Positions 20,487-31,611 of a stretch of DNA of 64,000 nt are shown one piece after another (positions within the stretch are counted from its first letter, which is position 1; each line of letters begins with the position of its first letter). Under the pieces are notes generated by a model, which was given only the letters and a program-made list of their open reading frames with translations, had not been told where the DNA came from and searched no databases. The stretch covers positions 238,258,453-238,322,452 of the forward strand of contig CM077158.1 of NCBI GenBank assembly GCA_039583875.1. Reading direction: 5' to 3'. Source of the DNA: Platanthera guangdongensis. Taxonomy: Eukaryota > Streptophyta > Magnoliopsida > Asparagales > Orchidaceae. A program made the translations under genes and the position numbers.

Positions 20487-22340
20487 AATTCTTGCTAGTC
20501 CCTAGCAAGATAAGTTCACAATAATAATCTGGGTAAAGGATAATACGCAGTGCATGATTCAATGGTACTTTAAATTTGTGACTGTCTTGAAAAACCAAAT
20601 AATCGAGGCACACTCAAAATGTTTGCTTTACTAACATGATAGGTTTGGCAATCAAAAGAAATCCAACCATTCACAAATCCCTTAGTTAGATGCTGGATTA
20701 GAGCTCAAATAAACATCCTAGTGTGATGTGTGGTAACAAATAATGTACTCTAATGCAATACTTCCCTTTTGAACCCCCGCATCTACAAGTAATGACAAGC
20801 TTAAGCTAAGTAATTAATTTCGCCTCCATATGAGTTAGTAGTTCCAATAAGAACTAGGATATGTTCAAGCTTGGCTTAGCGTTTAGGAATACGTTGATCA
20901 ATAGATGTAGCTCCCTAGTTAATACTCTTAAAGAATCGCCATATTGTGGTTGTCACATTTTTCTAAGACTATCCATAGTAGGGATCTTTCCAAATATAAG
21001 TACATATAACTAGGCCACATGTCACTATGATATTTCTTCTTTTCCATTTTTTTATATCATCACAGTTGGGATCATTCCGAGTATGCATTCACATACTCGG
21101 GCCACATATCACTATGACTTTTCTTTTGTTTACTTACCTTTTTTTATCATAGTTGGGATCATTCTAGGTATGTGTACATATATTCAGGCCACATATCACT
21201 ATGAAATTTTTATTTTGTTAGCAACACTCACAATAGGCTACTTTTTAAGACACAACTAGTGGGGACATATGAAATTTAGCCATGGAATGATGTGTATCAA
21301 ATGGTTCAAGCTCAACTAATGGCGTGAATGATCAAAAAGTTAGGACGAACTAACTATCCTCATATTTTGGTGTACATAATTTATTTCGCTCTTACTCACC
21401 ACTCCCCATTAAATTTAGAGGACAATGTAGGAAAGCATGCACTGGACGTACATCAAAATTTTAGTGCACGAAAACATTTGCTTAAATGAGCTCAGTCAAA
21501 CCAACATCCTTCTAGCTTCAAATTCATTAGTTGGGTTCTTAAGATTGACATGCCCTACCGATCATTGAAGAACTCTAGAGTAACCCATAGATTAATTCAG
21601 GACAAAAGATAGTATTATTGAATTCATATGTAAAGTAGCCTTTACCCAGTGGGGACAGGGCTACACCCCTCCACACTTAGAGCGTTGCTAGGCCCTAGCA
21701 ACTCTACTTCTAGAGTACTAGTTATGACAATAACACACCCCTCCACACTTAATACGTTGACGTAATTAATGACGTTATCGAATGAGCATACATAAATAAG
21801 GAATAAAGCAGTTAAAAGTAAATGACTTCCCTGAAGAATTAAAGCCGCAGGATGATTGATCCACATGTGCGCAAGATAACCAATCCTGCCGAAGACGTGC
21901 TTCTCCATTCATGTAAGGACCTTCGTTAGTGAACACAACTGCATTACCTGCACTTGAAGTGACATAGGACGCAACAGAATAGAAGTACTACGAGGGATGA
22001 TAACAAGATAATTATTCATCGGATAATAGAAGCAAGCATACTTGATAAGTAGAGCATGGTAAAAAGTCATGTGCCATACATTATTATTAGCTGGGATAAA
22101 AACATGCAATCATTGGAAACACAGTCCAAACACCAGGACTGCTGAACATATAACCAAAACAGATTAACAAAAACCAAAACACAGTTCAACAAAATGAGTA
22201 TACTATAAACACAAACACAGCTTAACATAGCTGTCCAAAAACCAAAACAGAGTTCACCCAAAACAATGTCAGTCCCAATCACAGCTTAACATAACTGTCC
22301 AAAATATAGTATAGTATAAACCAAAACAAAAGGAGATTGT
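20487..22340 (-). other. Athila 3' untranslated region
   Basis: About 1.85 kb without a convincing gene. It holds three copies of an 87-88-bp repeat (20971-21210) and two extra polypurine-like tracts with a nearby hairpin word (GCTAGGCCCTAGC near 21687, compare GCTAGTCCCTAGC near 20503). Long 3' regions are usual for Athila. Confidence 0.6.
20971..21210. repeat. Three tandem 87-88-bp repeats in the Athila 3' UTR
   Basis: The block GGCCACATATCACTATGA recurs at about 21012, 21100 and 21187, each preceded by an AGTTGGGATCATTC-like block. Spacing is 88 and 87 bp. Between copies are T-rich linkers. Confidence 0.8.
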
Positions 22341-23570
22341 CTATTCGTCGTCTCCATCCTTGTCATCTTCATCCTCATCACTCTCTTCATCACCTTCCGC
22401 ATCATCAACATCATCTCCGTCGTCATCATCAGTCTCATCTTCAGCAGCTGCATTTTCCTCATCGGCTGCATCGTCGTCTGCATCCCCTTCTTCATCTTCA
22501 GTCTCATCGGCATCCTCATTCCCTTTGGATCTACGGATGTGAGGATCTACTCGCATGTAGTCAGAGTTGAGCAAATAACCTTCATTATCAAACTGCTTCC
22601 GCATTCTCAGCTTGGATGGTGGCCGAGGGAGCTTAGCTTTCTCCATTAACCTATAAAGAAGGGCCCTTTGCTCATCCAATTCCTCTTGCACATGAAGATG
22701 GTGGCATCTCAAGTAGGCTTTCAAATATTGTATCTCCTCCATCATAGCATCAGGATCACCACCTCCATCTTCTTCCTGAATTTCAACATCCATAGGCTTG
22801 TCATCTTGTGCCTTAGAGGACTGTGCCACGGTAGAATTATCAGCAACCTTTATGCACACCTCCACCACCGTCTTGGTTATGTGGCCCTTCAACTTTTTGA
22901 TCACATCTTCTTCCTTTTCCGGCACGTCAACTGCACGACAGAGATCCGTGATAAGGACAGGATACCAAAGTTACTTTGGGCCTCTCTCCTTTATCTTCTC
23001 CTGCAGCCGATGCGCAATTACTTTCCCCGCATTGAATTTGATGCCCTTGAGGATACAGTAGAGGATGGCAACTTTGTGGATAGGCACATTATTGAGGTGC
23101 TTTGTCGGAAGTATGGTGGCATTAATGAACAGGAGCCAAACTTTGGCCTGTCTAGTTAAGCAAGTTGCTTTCAGGTACTTGGTTGCCACGTTGGTCCATA
23201 CCGGTCCTGACGGAATGCAAACTACCTCTGCCATTTCATGTGGGGTGACTTTAGCAAGGACCGTAGTGTAATCAACTTGAGCATGGTCATCCAAAGCAAA
23301 CAATTCAGAAATTCTCTCAGCTGTAAACACGACCTCCTTCCCCCCTCACAATAGTCGTCTCATCATCCGCTGATACGGCGTTGGCGTAGAACTCGTAAAC
23401 GAGGGTAAGGGCAACGTCAGTCCTTGGGTGGCAGAAGTGCTCCCAGTTTAGGGCACAAATTTGATTTGCATAAGCTAGGTTCCAAGCCCTTGTGTCCATT
23501 TTGAATCCTCTTTCCATGATGAATGGAGTGGTCCTCACCTCCCTAAACCGTAACTCCGCCGTTTCATTTT
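22341..23570 (-). pseudogene. Athila env-like ORF (putative plant transposon protein)
   Basis: This minus-strand coding region sits where Athila elements carry their extra ORF. Visible stretches are RGFKMD, NWEHFCHPRTDVALTLVYEFYANA, FTAERISELFALDD and HEMAEVVCIPSG, which fit the domain called putative plant transposon protein; its function is unknown to me. A one-base shift in a G run near 23340 and a TAA at 22971-22973 break the frame. The C-terminal 60 residues are almost all Asp, Glu and Ala (22341-22540). A possible short upstream exon (MRETRRKTTAAPEKVAKSPSG, start 23776) is followed by a GTAACT... pyrimidine-rich ...TAG stretch that looks like an intron. No signal peptide or membrane segment is seen, so env is a positional name only. 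Confidence 0.7.
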
Positions 23571-23776
23571 GGAATGTTCTACCGCCCTTGTCAATTGATT
23601 TCCCCTTTTTCTACTTCTTCCTCTTCATCCCGTTTCCTAGATTGGTCGGGCTCTATTACAGAGGGATACAAAAAGAGGAAGCAGTTGGAAAGGAAAGGGG
23701 AGAGGTTAAAGTTACCTGAAGGACTTTTGGCGACCTTCTCCGGCGCAGCCGTGGTCTTCCGCCGCGTCTCTCTCAT

Positions 23777-24095
23777 TTTTTTTTCGCACGCAGTGTCTCC
23801 CCGCTTCCTCTTGACTGGTGGTCGGCGTCCGACGAACTAGGAAATGATGTCGCAGCAGCCTCCAGCCGCCCGTCGCTTCAGCAGACGCAAACGGAGGGTC
23901 GCCGGCCGCCGCGTCGCTCCAGTGCGAAGGGGAATGTCGTGACCTAGGCGAAGGGGAATGTCGTTGCTTTTATATTTTAACTTAATTTAATCTTAGGTGA
24001 TTAATGTGATTTAGGTTTAGAAAGTCTTAATCCTGATTAATTAACCCAACCGCCTTAATTAAGAAGGAATTGAAACGTCACTATGGTCCGCCCGC
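23777..24095 (-). other. Spacer upstream of the Athila env-like ORF
   Basis: GC-rich then AT-rich DNA between the tandem repeats and the env-like ORF. No coding signal seen. Confidence 0.4.
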
Positions 24096-24440
24096 GGCGG
24101 TTCACGCAAACCGGGCGCCGGTTCAGCTCCCAGCGCGAATGAGCGTATGCAGGCAGCAAAAAGAAAATGACAACTTCCGCTTTTTGCGTAGTCATTTTCC
24201 GCTGAACCGGCGGTTCACGCAAATCGGTTACCGGTTCATAACCCAGGAAAATTCCGCCTAGGAGGGCAGAAAAACGAAAATGACAACATTCGTTTTTTGC
24301 GTTGTCATTTTCCGCTGAACCGGTTATATGGCGGTTCAGTTAGACCGGTTCTCGGTCCAATTCCCAAGCATAATGACGCCTGTCCAGGCAGAACACGGAA
24401 AATGACAACTTCGCATTTACGCTGTTGCAACAACCTGTTT
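24096..24440. repeat. Three tandem hairpin-bearing repeats between pol and env-like ORF
   Basis: Units start at 24096, 24209 and 24330 with GGCGGTTCA (spacing 113 and 121 bp). Each contains GGTTCA/CCGG words and, in units 1 and 2, a hairpin with stem GAAAATGAC...GTCATTTTC (24162-24199 and 24276-24312). The third unit keeps the left arm only. Confidence 0.8.
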
Positions 24441-24647
24441 TTTTTATTATTTATTTATTTTCAAATGGCCGAATTTTTTCCAGAAACTCATGTTCATCCA
24501 GCAGCTTTTCCTCCATTCCAATCCTAAAGCTACAAAACTACTAACTATGAAAACTTATAACTTTAAAAACAAGAAATAATACAAAGATGCAATGGGTTGC
24601 CTCCCACCAAGCGCCTGATTTATGAGTCCCGGCAGGACTTTGCTTGA
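24441..24647 (-). other. Athila region just after pol
   Basis: AT-rich sequence downstream of the integrase stop in element orientation. No feature recognised. Confidence 0.4.
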
Positions 24648-25508
24648 TTAGACAAGCTCTACACGCGACACGACTCGGTCAATGTCGCCTCCCAGATATA
24701 ACTTCAATCTCTCTCCATTTACCTTGAACTCTGTTCCATCAGTTTCATTTAAAATGGTCACAGCTCCGTAGGGGTGCACGAGTTTAACCTTGAACGGGCC
24801 CGACCAGCGTGACTTGAGCTTACCAGGGAATATTTTCAAGCGAGAGTTGAATAGTAGAACAAGCTGTCCCGGCTCAAAGTTTTTCTCCTTCATGCGTCGA
24901 TCATGCCATCGTTTCGTGCGCTCTTTATAAATTCTCGAGTTCTCATACGCTTGCATTCTAATCTCCTCTAGTTCATTCAATTGTAAGAGCCTCTTCTTAC
25001 CGGCGTCGCGGAAATCATAATTAATTTTCTTTATTGCCCAGAATGTCCGGTGCTCTAATTCTAGAGGTAGATGACAGGACTTTCCATAAACCATCCGGTA
25101 CGGGGTCAGTCCAATGGGAGTCTTGAAGGCAGTGCGATACGCCCACATTGCATCAACAAGCTTCTATGACCAGTCTCTACGGTTGATGCTCACTGTCTTT
25201 TCTAAAATTTTCTTAATCTCCCTATTGGATACTTCCGCTAACCCATTCGTCTGGGGATGATATGCTAATGCGACTTTATGAGTTATCCCAAATTTGTTTA
25301 GTAATGCGGTGAACTGATTATTGCAGAAATGACTTCCACCGTCACTAAGGATTGCCCTCGGGATTCCGAATCGACTGAATATATGGTGTCTTAAGAAATT
25401 AAGGACTACCTTCGCGTCATTCCTGGGCGTCGCGATCGCTTCCACCCACTTAGATACGTAGTCCACAGCCAATAATATGAATAAATTACCATTCGAGTTC
25501 ACGAACGG
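24648..25508 (-). pseudogene. Athila integrase, core and C-terminal domain
   Basis: Joins element DNA to the chromosome. It continues the frame of the RT/RNase H part. TGA at 25509-25511 separates them (right after the WGIDFM motif with the first catalytic Asp), and TAG at 25164-25166 splits the core from the C-terminus. The second catalytic Asp is in ILSDGGSHF and the Glu in EVSNREIKK. The C-terminal part ([16 protein letters not shown]) is the usual GPF-type SH3-like domain of Athila/Tat; there is no chromodomain. The natural end is the TAG at 24648-24650. Confidence 0.9.
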
Positions 25509-27961
25509 TCACATGAAATCTATACCCCATACGTCAAATAGCTCGACTTCCAGCATTATATTCATGGGCATCCCTTCGTTCTTATGTATATTCTCGCTCC
25601 GTTGGCATCTATCGCATTGTTTCACAAATTCATTGGCGTCCCTAAACAAGTGAGGCCAATAGAATCCAGCCTCAAGCACCTTCATTGCTGTCCTCGTTCC
25701 CTTAAAATGACCTCCGTAAGGGGAACTATGACATTTTTCTAGTATCGCTCTCATCTCCTCCTCGGGTATGCATCTCCGTACAATTCCATCAGCGCCAACC
25801 TTGAACAATAAGGGATCATCCCACATGTAAGACCTTACCCGATGTAAAAATAGCTTCTTTTGTTGGTAAGGTAGTTCAGGTGGCATAATATTGCTTGCCA
25901 AATAATTTACAAAGTCCGCATACCAAGGTGCTGAGCCTTCAGCTATGGCTAACAACCACTCATCAGGGAATTTCTCATCGATCTCAAGAGGTATCGAGTG
26001 GGTAGTGTTCTCGATCCTAGATAGATGGCCTGCAACCGGATTTTCTGTTCCTTTCCTATCTCTGATCTCCACATCAAACTCTTGCAGTAGAAGTACCCAC
26101 CGGATCAATTGAGGTTTCGCGTCTCGTTTCTCCATAAGATAACGAATTGCGGCATGATCGGTATATACTATAACCTTTGTGCATAGAAGATATGACCTAA
26201 ACTTCTCAAACGCAAAGACTACTGCCAATAATTCTTTTTCTGTGGTAGTGTAGTTGACTTGGGCGTCAATGAGGGTCTTGCTAGCGTAGGCTATCGTATG
26301 GAATATTTTCTCCCGCAGTTGACCCAAGACAACTCCCACCGCATAGTCACTCGCATCGCACATCAAAACAAACGGCTCTTCCCAATTAGGTGTCACAATA
26401 ATAGGTGCTGTAGTCAAACGTTTTTTAAGCTCATTGAACGCTTCCAAACACTCGTTACTGAAATAAAACTTCACATCCTTTTCTAATAAACCACTCAATG
26501 GCTTTGCTATTTTTGCGAAGTCTTTGATAAATCGACGATAGAAACCGGCGTGTCCTAAGAAGCTCCTCAACATTTTTACATTTTTGGGTGGAGGTAACTG
26601 CTCTATCGCGCCTAATTTCGCCTTATCCGCTCCTAGCCCTCTTCTAGAGACATGATGTCCCAACACCATCCCTTCACGGACCATGAAGTGGCATTTCTCC
26701 CAGTTTAATACTAAATTAGTCTCCACACACCGTGCGAGCACCTTCTCTAAACAGATCAAGCAAGTATCAAAAGATTTGCCAAAGATGGAGAAGTCATCCA
26801 TGTAGACCTCGATCCCGTAATCTTCGGGACCATCACCATCTTCTAAAATATCTGCGATGAGCGCGATTACGCAACGTTGGAACGTAGCCGGTGCATTGCA
26901 TAGGCCAAATGGAAGCATTCTAAATGCAAACGTCCCATAGGGGCAAGTGAAGGTAGTCTTCTCTTGATCCTCTGGGTCTACCATAATCTGGTTATACCCG
27001 AGTAACCATCTAGAAAGCAGAAGAAGTCATTCCCTGTCAGTCTATCCAAGATTTGATCGATGAAAGGGAGGGGAAAATGATCCTTCCTGGTGGCTTTGTT
27101 TAGTTTCCTATAGTCTATACAAATCCGCCAACCAGTAACTGTTCTAGTAGATATTAACTCTCCCTTCTCATTCCTTACTACCGTCAGTCCTCCTTTCTTT
27201 GGGACACAATGCACTGGCGACACCCACGAGCTATCGGAGATAGGGTAGATGACGCCTGCGTCCAGCCATTTTATAATTTCTTTCCTTACTACTTTCTTCA
27301 TCGGTGGGCTTAGACGGCGTTGGGGCTCAATAGATCCCTTGCATGACTCATCTAAGCGGATCTTATGCATGCACAGTGATGGGCTGATCCCTTTGATATC
27401 CGCTATCGTCCAACCTATCGCCGACTTGTATCTCTTTAACAACCCAGTAAGCCTTAGAAGTTGTTCAGATTCTAATTTGGAATTGACAATGATTGGTAAA
27501 GTGTCGTTCTCACCTAAGAATGCATAAGAAAGATGTTCAGGAAGGGGTTTTAACTCTAACAGTGGTGGCTCTTCGATCGAGGGTTTTTCTGAGACGGTTT
27601 TCTCAGATATCTCTAGCGGTTCCAGTTTTTGAACCCAAGCAATCTGCCTCTCAAATGCTTGTAGGCATTCTTGCATTTCTTCTTCCTCCTCAGATGAATC
27701 CTCCCCAGTCAATAAATGAGTCAATTGAACTTCTTGTTCATTGAACAGTAGACGATTCGATTCATAGTCATAAATGGACACGTGATTGACCACCTCCATG
27801 TTGTCTTCCTCTCTATGGGGGAATCTCATTGCCTTAAGCAAGTTAAATGTTACTTGCTCGTCATTCACCCTCATTGTCAATTCTCCCTTCTGTACATCAA
27901 TCAACGTCCTACCCGTGGCTAGGAACGGTCTCCCTACAATGATTGGTACCTCTTTGTCCTC
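25509..27961 (-). pseudogene. Athila reverse transcriptase, RNase H and integrase zinc domain
   Basis: RT copies RNA into DNA. Motifs in order: [42 protein letters not shown], then a one-base deletion near 26997, [14 protein letters not shown], the catalytic YMDDFS, and [15 protein letters not shown]. RNase H follows ([34 protein letters not shown]), then the integrase zinc-binding domain ([15 protein letters not shown]) and WGIDFM at 25.5 kb. The frame before the deletion is the same as in protease and gag. An acidic stretch (EDSSEEEEEM) lies between protease and RT. TAG at 27962-27964 precedes this block. Confidence 0.95.
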
Positions 27962-28537
27962 CTACATATCTAATACCACAAAATCTGCTGGGAAAATAAA
28001 CTTATCCACCTTTACTAACACATCCTCAACTATCCCTTTCGGAAACGCTAGGGTCCTATCGGCCAACTGCAGGGTTATGGAAGTCTTAGAGATTTCTCCC
28101 AAACCTAGCTTTCTATATATCGATAATGGCATTAAGTTTATGCTCGCCCCTAGATCACATAATGCCTTGCCCTCGAATTTGTATCCTATGGAACATGGAA
28201 TAGTGAAACTCCCCGGATCTTTCAACTTGGGTGGGAGTCGTTTTTGGAGAATGGCGCTGCACTCTTGCGTGAGTGCTACCGTCTCATTCGTTCCGAATCT
28301 TTTCTTCTTTGATAGGATATCCTTCATGAATTTCACGTAGCTTGGCATCTGTTCCAACGCTTCCGCAAAAGGTATATTGATTTGCAATTTCTTGAATATC
28401 TCCATAAACTTCTGAAATTGATAGTCCAATTTACTTTTCCTTAATCGTTGAGGGAATGGTGGTGGTGGATAGACTATCGCACTACTCTTCTTTTTAGAAC
28501 TTTCCACGGTCGACTCACGTGTCTTTTCTCCTAACAC
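27962..28537 (-). pseudogene. Athila protease
   Basis: Retroviral-type aspartic protease that processes gag-pol. The active-site motif is CDLGASINLMP, with Leu where most proteases have Thr; this is the usual Athila form. It is bounded by TAG at 28538-28540 upstream and TAG at 27962-27964 downstream, all in one frame with gag. Confidence 0.88.
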
Positions 28538-30043
28538 CTACACTCCTTCACTAACATTCTCTTCTTCTATCGACTCCTCCCTAGGTATCGCGGGACTAAT
28601 CTCCTCCAACTCATTTCCTTCATTATTCATCTCAGATTTTTCTCTCTCCGGTGCTCCCACCAACTCCTTTTCACTCCTTAAAGTGACAGCCTTGCAATGA
28701 GGATTTTCTCCCTTCGGATTTGGAATGGTATCCGTTGGGAGAGTTCCTTGGGGTCTAAGACTCAATGCACTCGCAATCTGTCCTAATTGCGTTTCAATTA
28801 CCCGTAAGGAACCCTCTAAACTAGTGATGCAGACGTCACTCTTTTGGATTGATTCAACAATCATCTCTTCAGAATATTTTCTAGAAGCACCTTGGTGATT
28901 ATAGTTATTATTATGTGGTGGATTCGAGTGTGGATTTGAATTAAAACCGGGTGGGTGTGCCAAACCGGTGTTGTTCTTCCACGAAAAGTTTGGGTGATTA
29001 CGCACTTCAGGATTATAATAGTTAGAAAATGCATTGTTTTTATGATGATTGTGATGATGATTATTATTATACCTTGCTTATCCCCCTACATAGTTAATCT
29101 CCTCATTATGGCCAACAAGTTGTTCTACGGTAAGAGATGAGTTAATGGGGAATGAAGGGGCAACTATGCTATTTACCTGTGGGTGTGGTTGAGTTTGACT
29201 TAGCGTCAAAGCATCTAATCTCTTGTTCATAGAGTTGAACTGCGCCGATATTTGTGCGCCGAAAGATGTCAACTGATCCACTTGGTAAAGACCTCCTACC
29301 GAAGAAGAAGGAGCCTGTCGATCGAATGATTGATAATTATTTGAAGATAAATCTTCAAGGATAGCGTAAGCGTCCTCAGGGTACTTGTTCATAAGAGATC
29401 CTCCTGCGGCTCCATCTACTTGGACCATCGTACTTGTCTGGAGGCCATTATAAAACGTCCATACCTGTTGGTGCATCGCCAAACTGTGGTGAGGACATTT
29501 TCTTAAGAGCTCTTTGAACCGCTCCCATGCGTCATACAACGTTTCCCCATTCCCTTGCATAAATGTACTAATATCTCTCATTAGTTTCGCTGTTTTTCCG
29601 GGCGGGAAGTACTTGGCTAAGAACAAGTCAACCACTTGCATCCAAGTGGTGAGACCATATTGGGAATCAAGCCACTCCTTTGCTCTACCCGACAGAGAGA
29701 ATGGAAATAGGCGGAGTTTAATCGCTTCGTCTGACGCACCATTAATCTTGAATGTGTCGCACACATCCATGAAAGTTCGTAAGGGGGAGTTTGGGTCCTC
29801 GTGATTCAGTCCACTGAATTGCTTCTGCTGCACTAGGTTCATGGCCATGGAGTCAATTTTAAAGTTATTGGCTTCAATGGCAGGCTTGATAATGCTATAC
29901 TGCAGTCCACCCCTATAAGGCATGTTGTACTCGTGACAGGTTCGCCTAACTTCAGCAGGTTGTCCGTTCTGTTCAACCTGACCCTCTTAACCTAAGCCTT
30001 CCTGGTCAACTTCATTAGGAGCGTTCTAATTATTATGATTCAT
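28538..30043 (-). pseudogene. Athila gag
   Basis: Capsid protein. The likely start is the ATG at 30043, about 280 bp inside the PBS. In-frame stops are at 30026-30028 (TAG), 29987-29989 (TAA), 29078-29080 (TAA) and 28538-28540 (TAG). A Retrotrans_gag domain is visible at about 29800-29500 (LRLFPFSLSGRAKEWLDS, FLAKYFPPGKT, WERFKELLRKCPHH). An Asn/His-rich stretch follows near 29050-28900. No CCHC knuckle is seen, which is normal for this lineage. Confidence 0.9.
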
Positions 30044-30321
30044 TGTTATCACGTTATTGTTCCCTAATCGTAACGTTCTCTTATTCTGTCTACACGTCCT
30101 TTCGATCTTTAGGTTTAACGGTAGTAATTCAGGTGATCGATATCTGGACATAAAATATCACACCAACAATTGATAATTGCTATTAAACAAGACAAGTAAA
30201 ACAAAAATAAAATAAAGCAGCAATAATAATCAAAACTAATAATGACAAAAACAAAAACTTGATCTCTAATTACTAGGGATTCACTAATATTGCAAGAAAA
30301 TAACACTAAACTTCTCGCACC
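30044..30321 (-). other. Athila 5' leader
   Basis: Noncoding AT-rich leader between PBS and gag. Confidence 0.6.
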
Positions 30322-30339
30322 TCCCCGGCAACGGCGCCA
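30322..30339 (-). other. Athila primer-binding site, Asp-tRNA
   Basis: The plus strand TCCCCGGCAACGGCGCCA equals the 3' end of plant tRNA-Asp(GUC) with CCA, so the minus strand is its exact complement, 6 bp from the LTR. Athila elements typically use this tRNA. Confidence 0.92.
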
Positions 30340-30345
30340 AAAACT

Positions 30346-31611
30346 TGATACGCCCGAAATGGTCTACGTATTTAAACGCAAGTGCACGTGCCGTGTCAAG
30401 TAATAAAAGTGAGTAAGAATCGTTTCCACAGGGAGGTGATTGGTTTAGTGCTTGCAAATACCAGTTAGGCTTTTTCCTTAAATCCAAGTTGAATGAGATT
30501 TGTGATTTTCTTAAACTACCAAAATTAAGAATGCAGACTTCTAAATGAAATTACTACGGATCTTAGGGAAAATACTTTTCTTATCAAAGGAGAGAAATAA
30601 TCTTGTATCATGATTTCCTAGGTTTAGTATGATGAATAAGTGAATGTGTCGTTGTGAAAATTCGTAGTGAACGTGCCCTGCAACGATCTTAAAATAGAGA
30701 ACCGTATCTCTCGATATCGGCAATCCCTAGTTCTATATTTCCCCTTGGGTGAAATAAGAACCGCTCAAAGATCGAAGACCTAAGTTGCTAACACCAAGAG
30801 GAAGTCTCCTTCTCTCTTCAAATGCTATATCAAGATTACGATATACTACCGCAACTCCTCTCTCGATTTATGAAGCGTAGCATAAAGGTGAAACATTGGC
30901 CAAACATTTCAGAAATAAAGATCGTAAAATTGATAAAGAACATTCACCAAGAATTCTCAACAACATAAACTAGAAAATATCCATCAAACACAACCTAGTA
31001 CTCTCATAATACAAGATTAAGGAAGAATTAGTTCATGACGTTGGAGAAATCACACAAAATATTGAAGTAGATCTTACAAAACATAGTGGTTCACGCTTAT
31101 TCGCTGCAGGAATCTCTTCCTAGAGTCGCTTCTTCGATCCGCACGAAGATCTCCTTCTTCTTCCTCTAGCCGTTGCTCTCCAATGGAGGTTTTCTTCCCA
31201 AGCCAACCCTAGATGATGCTCTCCTCCTTAGATCCGAATTAGTGATCCAAAATTATCTCCTTTGGTCAATTTTTAGCATTAAAAACGTCCATACTCCTGA
31301 AAGGACGCATCCTTCCATAATTAAAAATAGCGGGAATTCGAATTTGAAATTTAAAATTTCGGACAGACACATATTGCAGTTTCAGAATTGGATGTTGCAG
31401 TAACTGGTCCAGGCCAAAAATAATAATTCTGCATTCACTTCCAAGTTGATTTCTCCGGTGAATCTTGCATAGAAAACCATGAAATAAGATCAACTTAGTA
31501 CCATAAACATTAAAATACTAATTAATCATATTTTATCATCATTTAAGCTCCTTTTTATTAATTATGAAGTAGAAATATTAGGCAAGGATAACTTCAATTG
31601 AGAAGTTATCA
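30346..31611 (-). repeat. Athila 5' LTR
   Basis: 1266 bp, starting TGATACG on the plus strand and ending TTATCA, next to the PBS. About 13 mismatches separate it from the other LTR. Confidence 0.95.

Larger units (their letters stand above)
19207..31611 (-). mobile_element. Athila-lineage Ty3/gypsy retrotransposon
   Basis: A 12.4-kb minus-strand element with two LTRs of 1266 bp each (19207-20472 and 30346-31611) starting TGATA and ending TATCA, a GCAGC target duplication, an Asp-tRNA PBS, gag-pol, and a long 3' region with an env-like ORF. I count about 13 LTR mismatches by eye, near 99 percent identity, so it inserted recently. Protein features (CDLGAS protease, TRTVTGWRICIDYRKLN in RT, YMDDFS) are those of Athila. 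Gag-pol carries seven in-frame stops and one frameshift, so this copy is not autonomous. Confidence 0.95.

Noticed and set aside
22337..22570. Plus-strand His/Ser-rich frames
   Set aside because: They are the antisense of the acidic tail of the env-like ORF.
24648..27904. Endogenous pararetrovirus as the source of the RT
   Set aside because: Integrase, LTRs, an Asp-tRNA site and target duplications are present, so it is an LTR retrotransposon.
30322..30339. tRNA-Asp-like sequence as a tRNA gene
   Set aside because: Only the 3' 18 bases are present beside an LTR; it is a primer-binding site. The same holds for the Met-tRNA-like sites.
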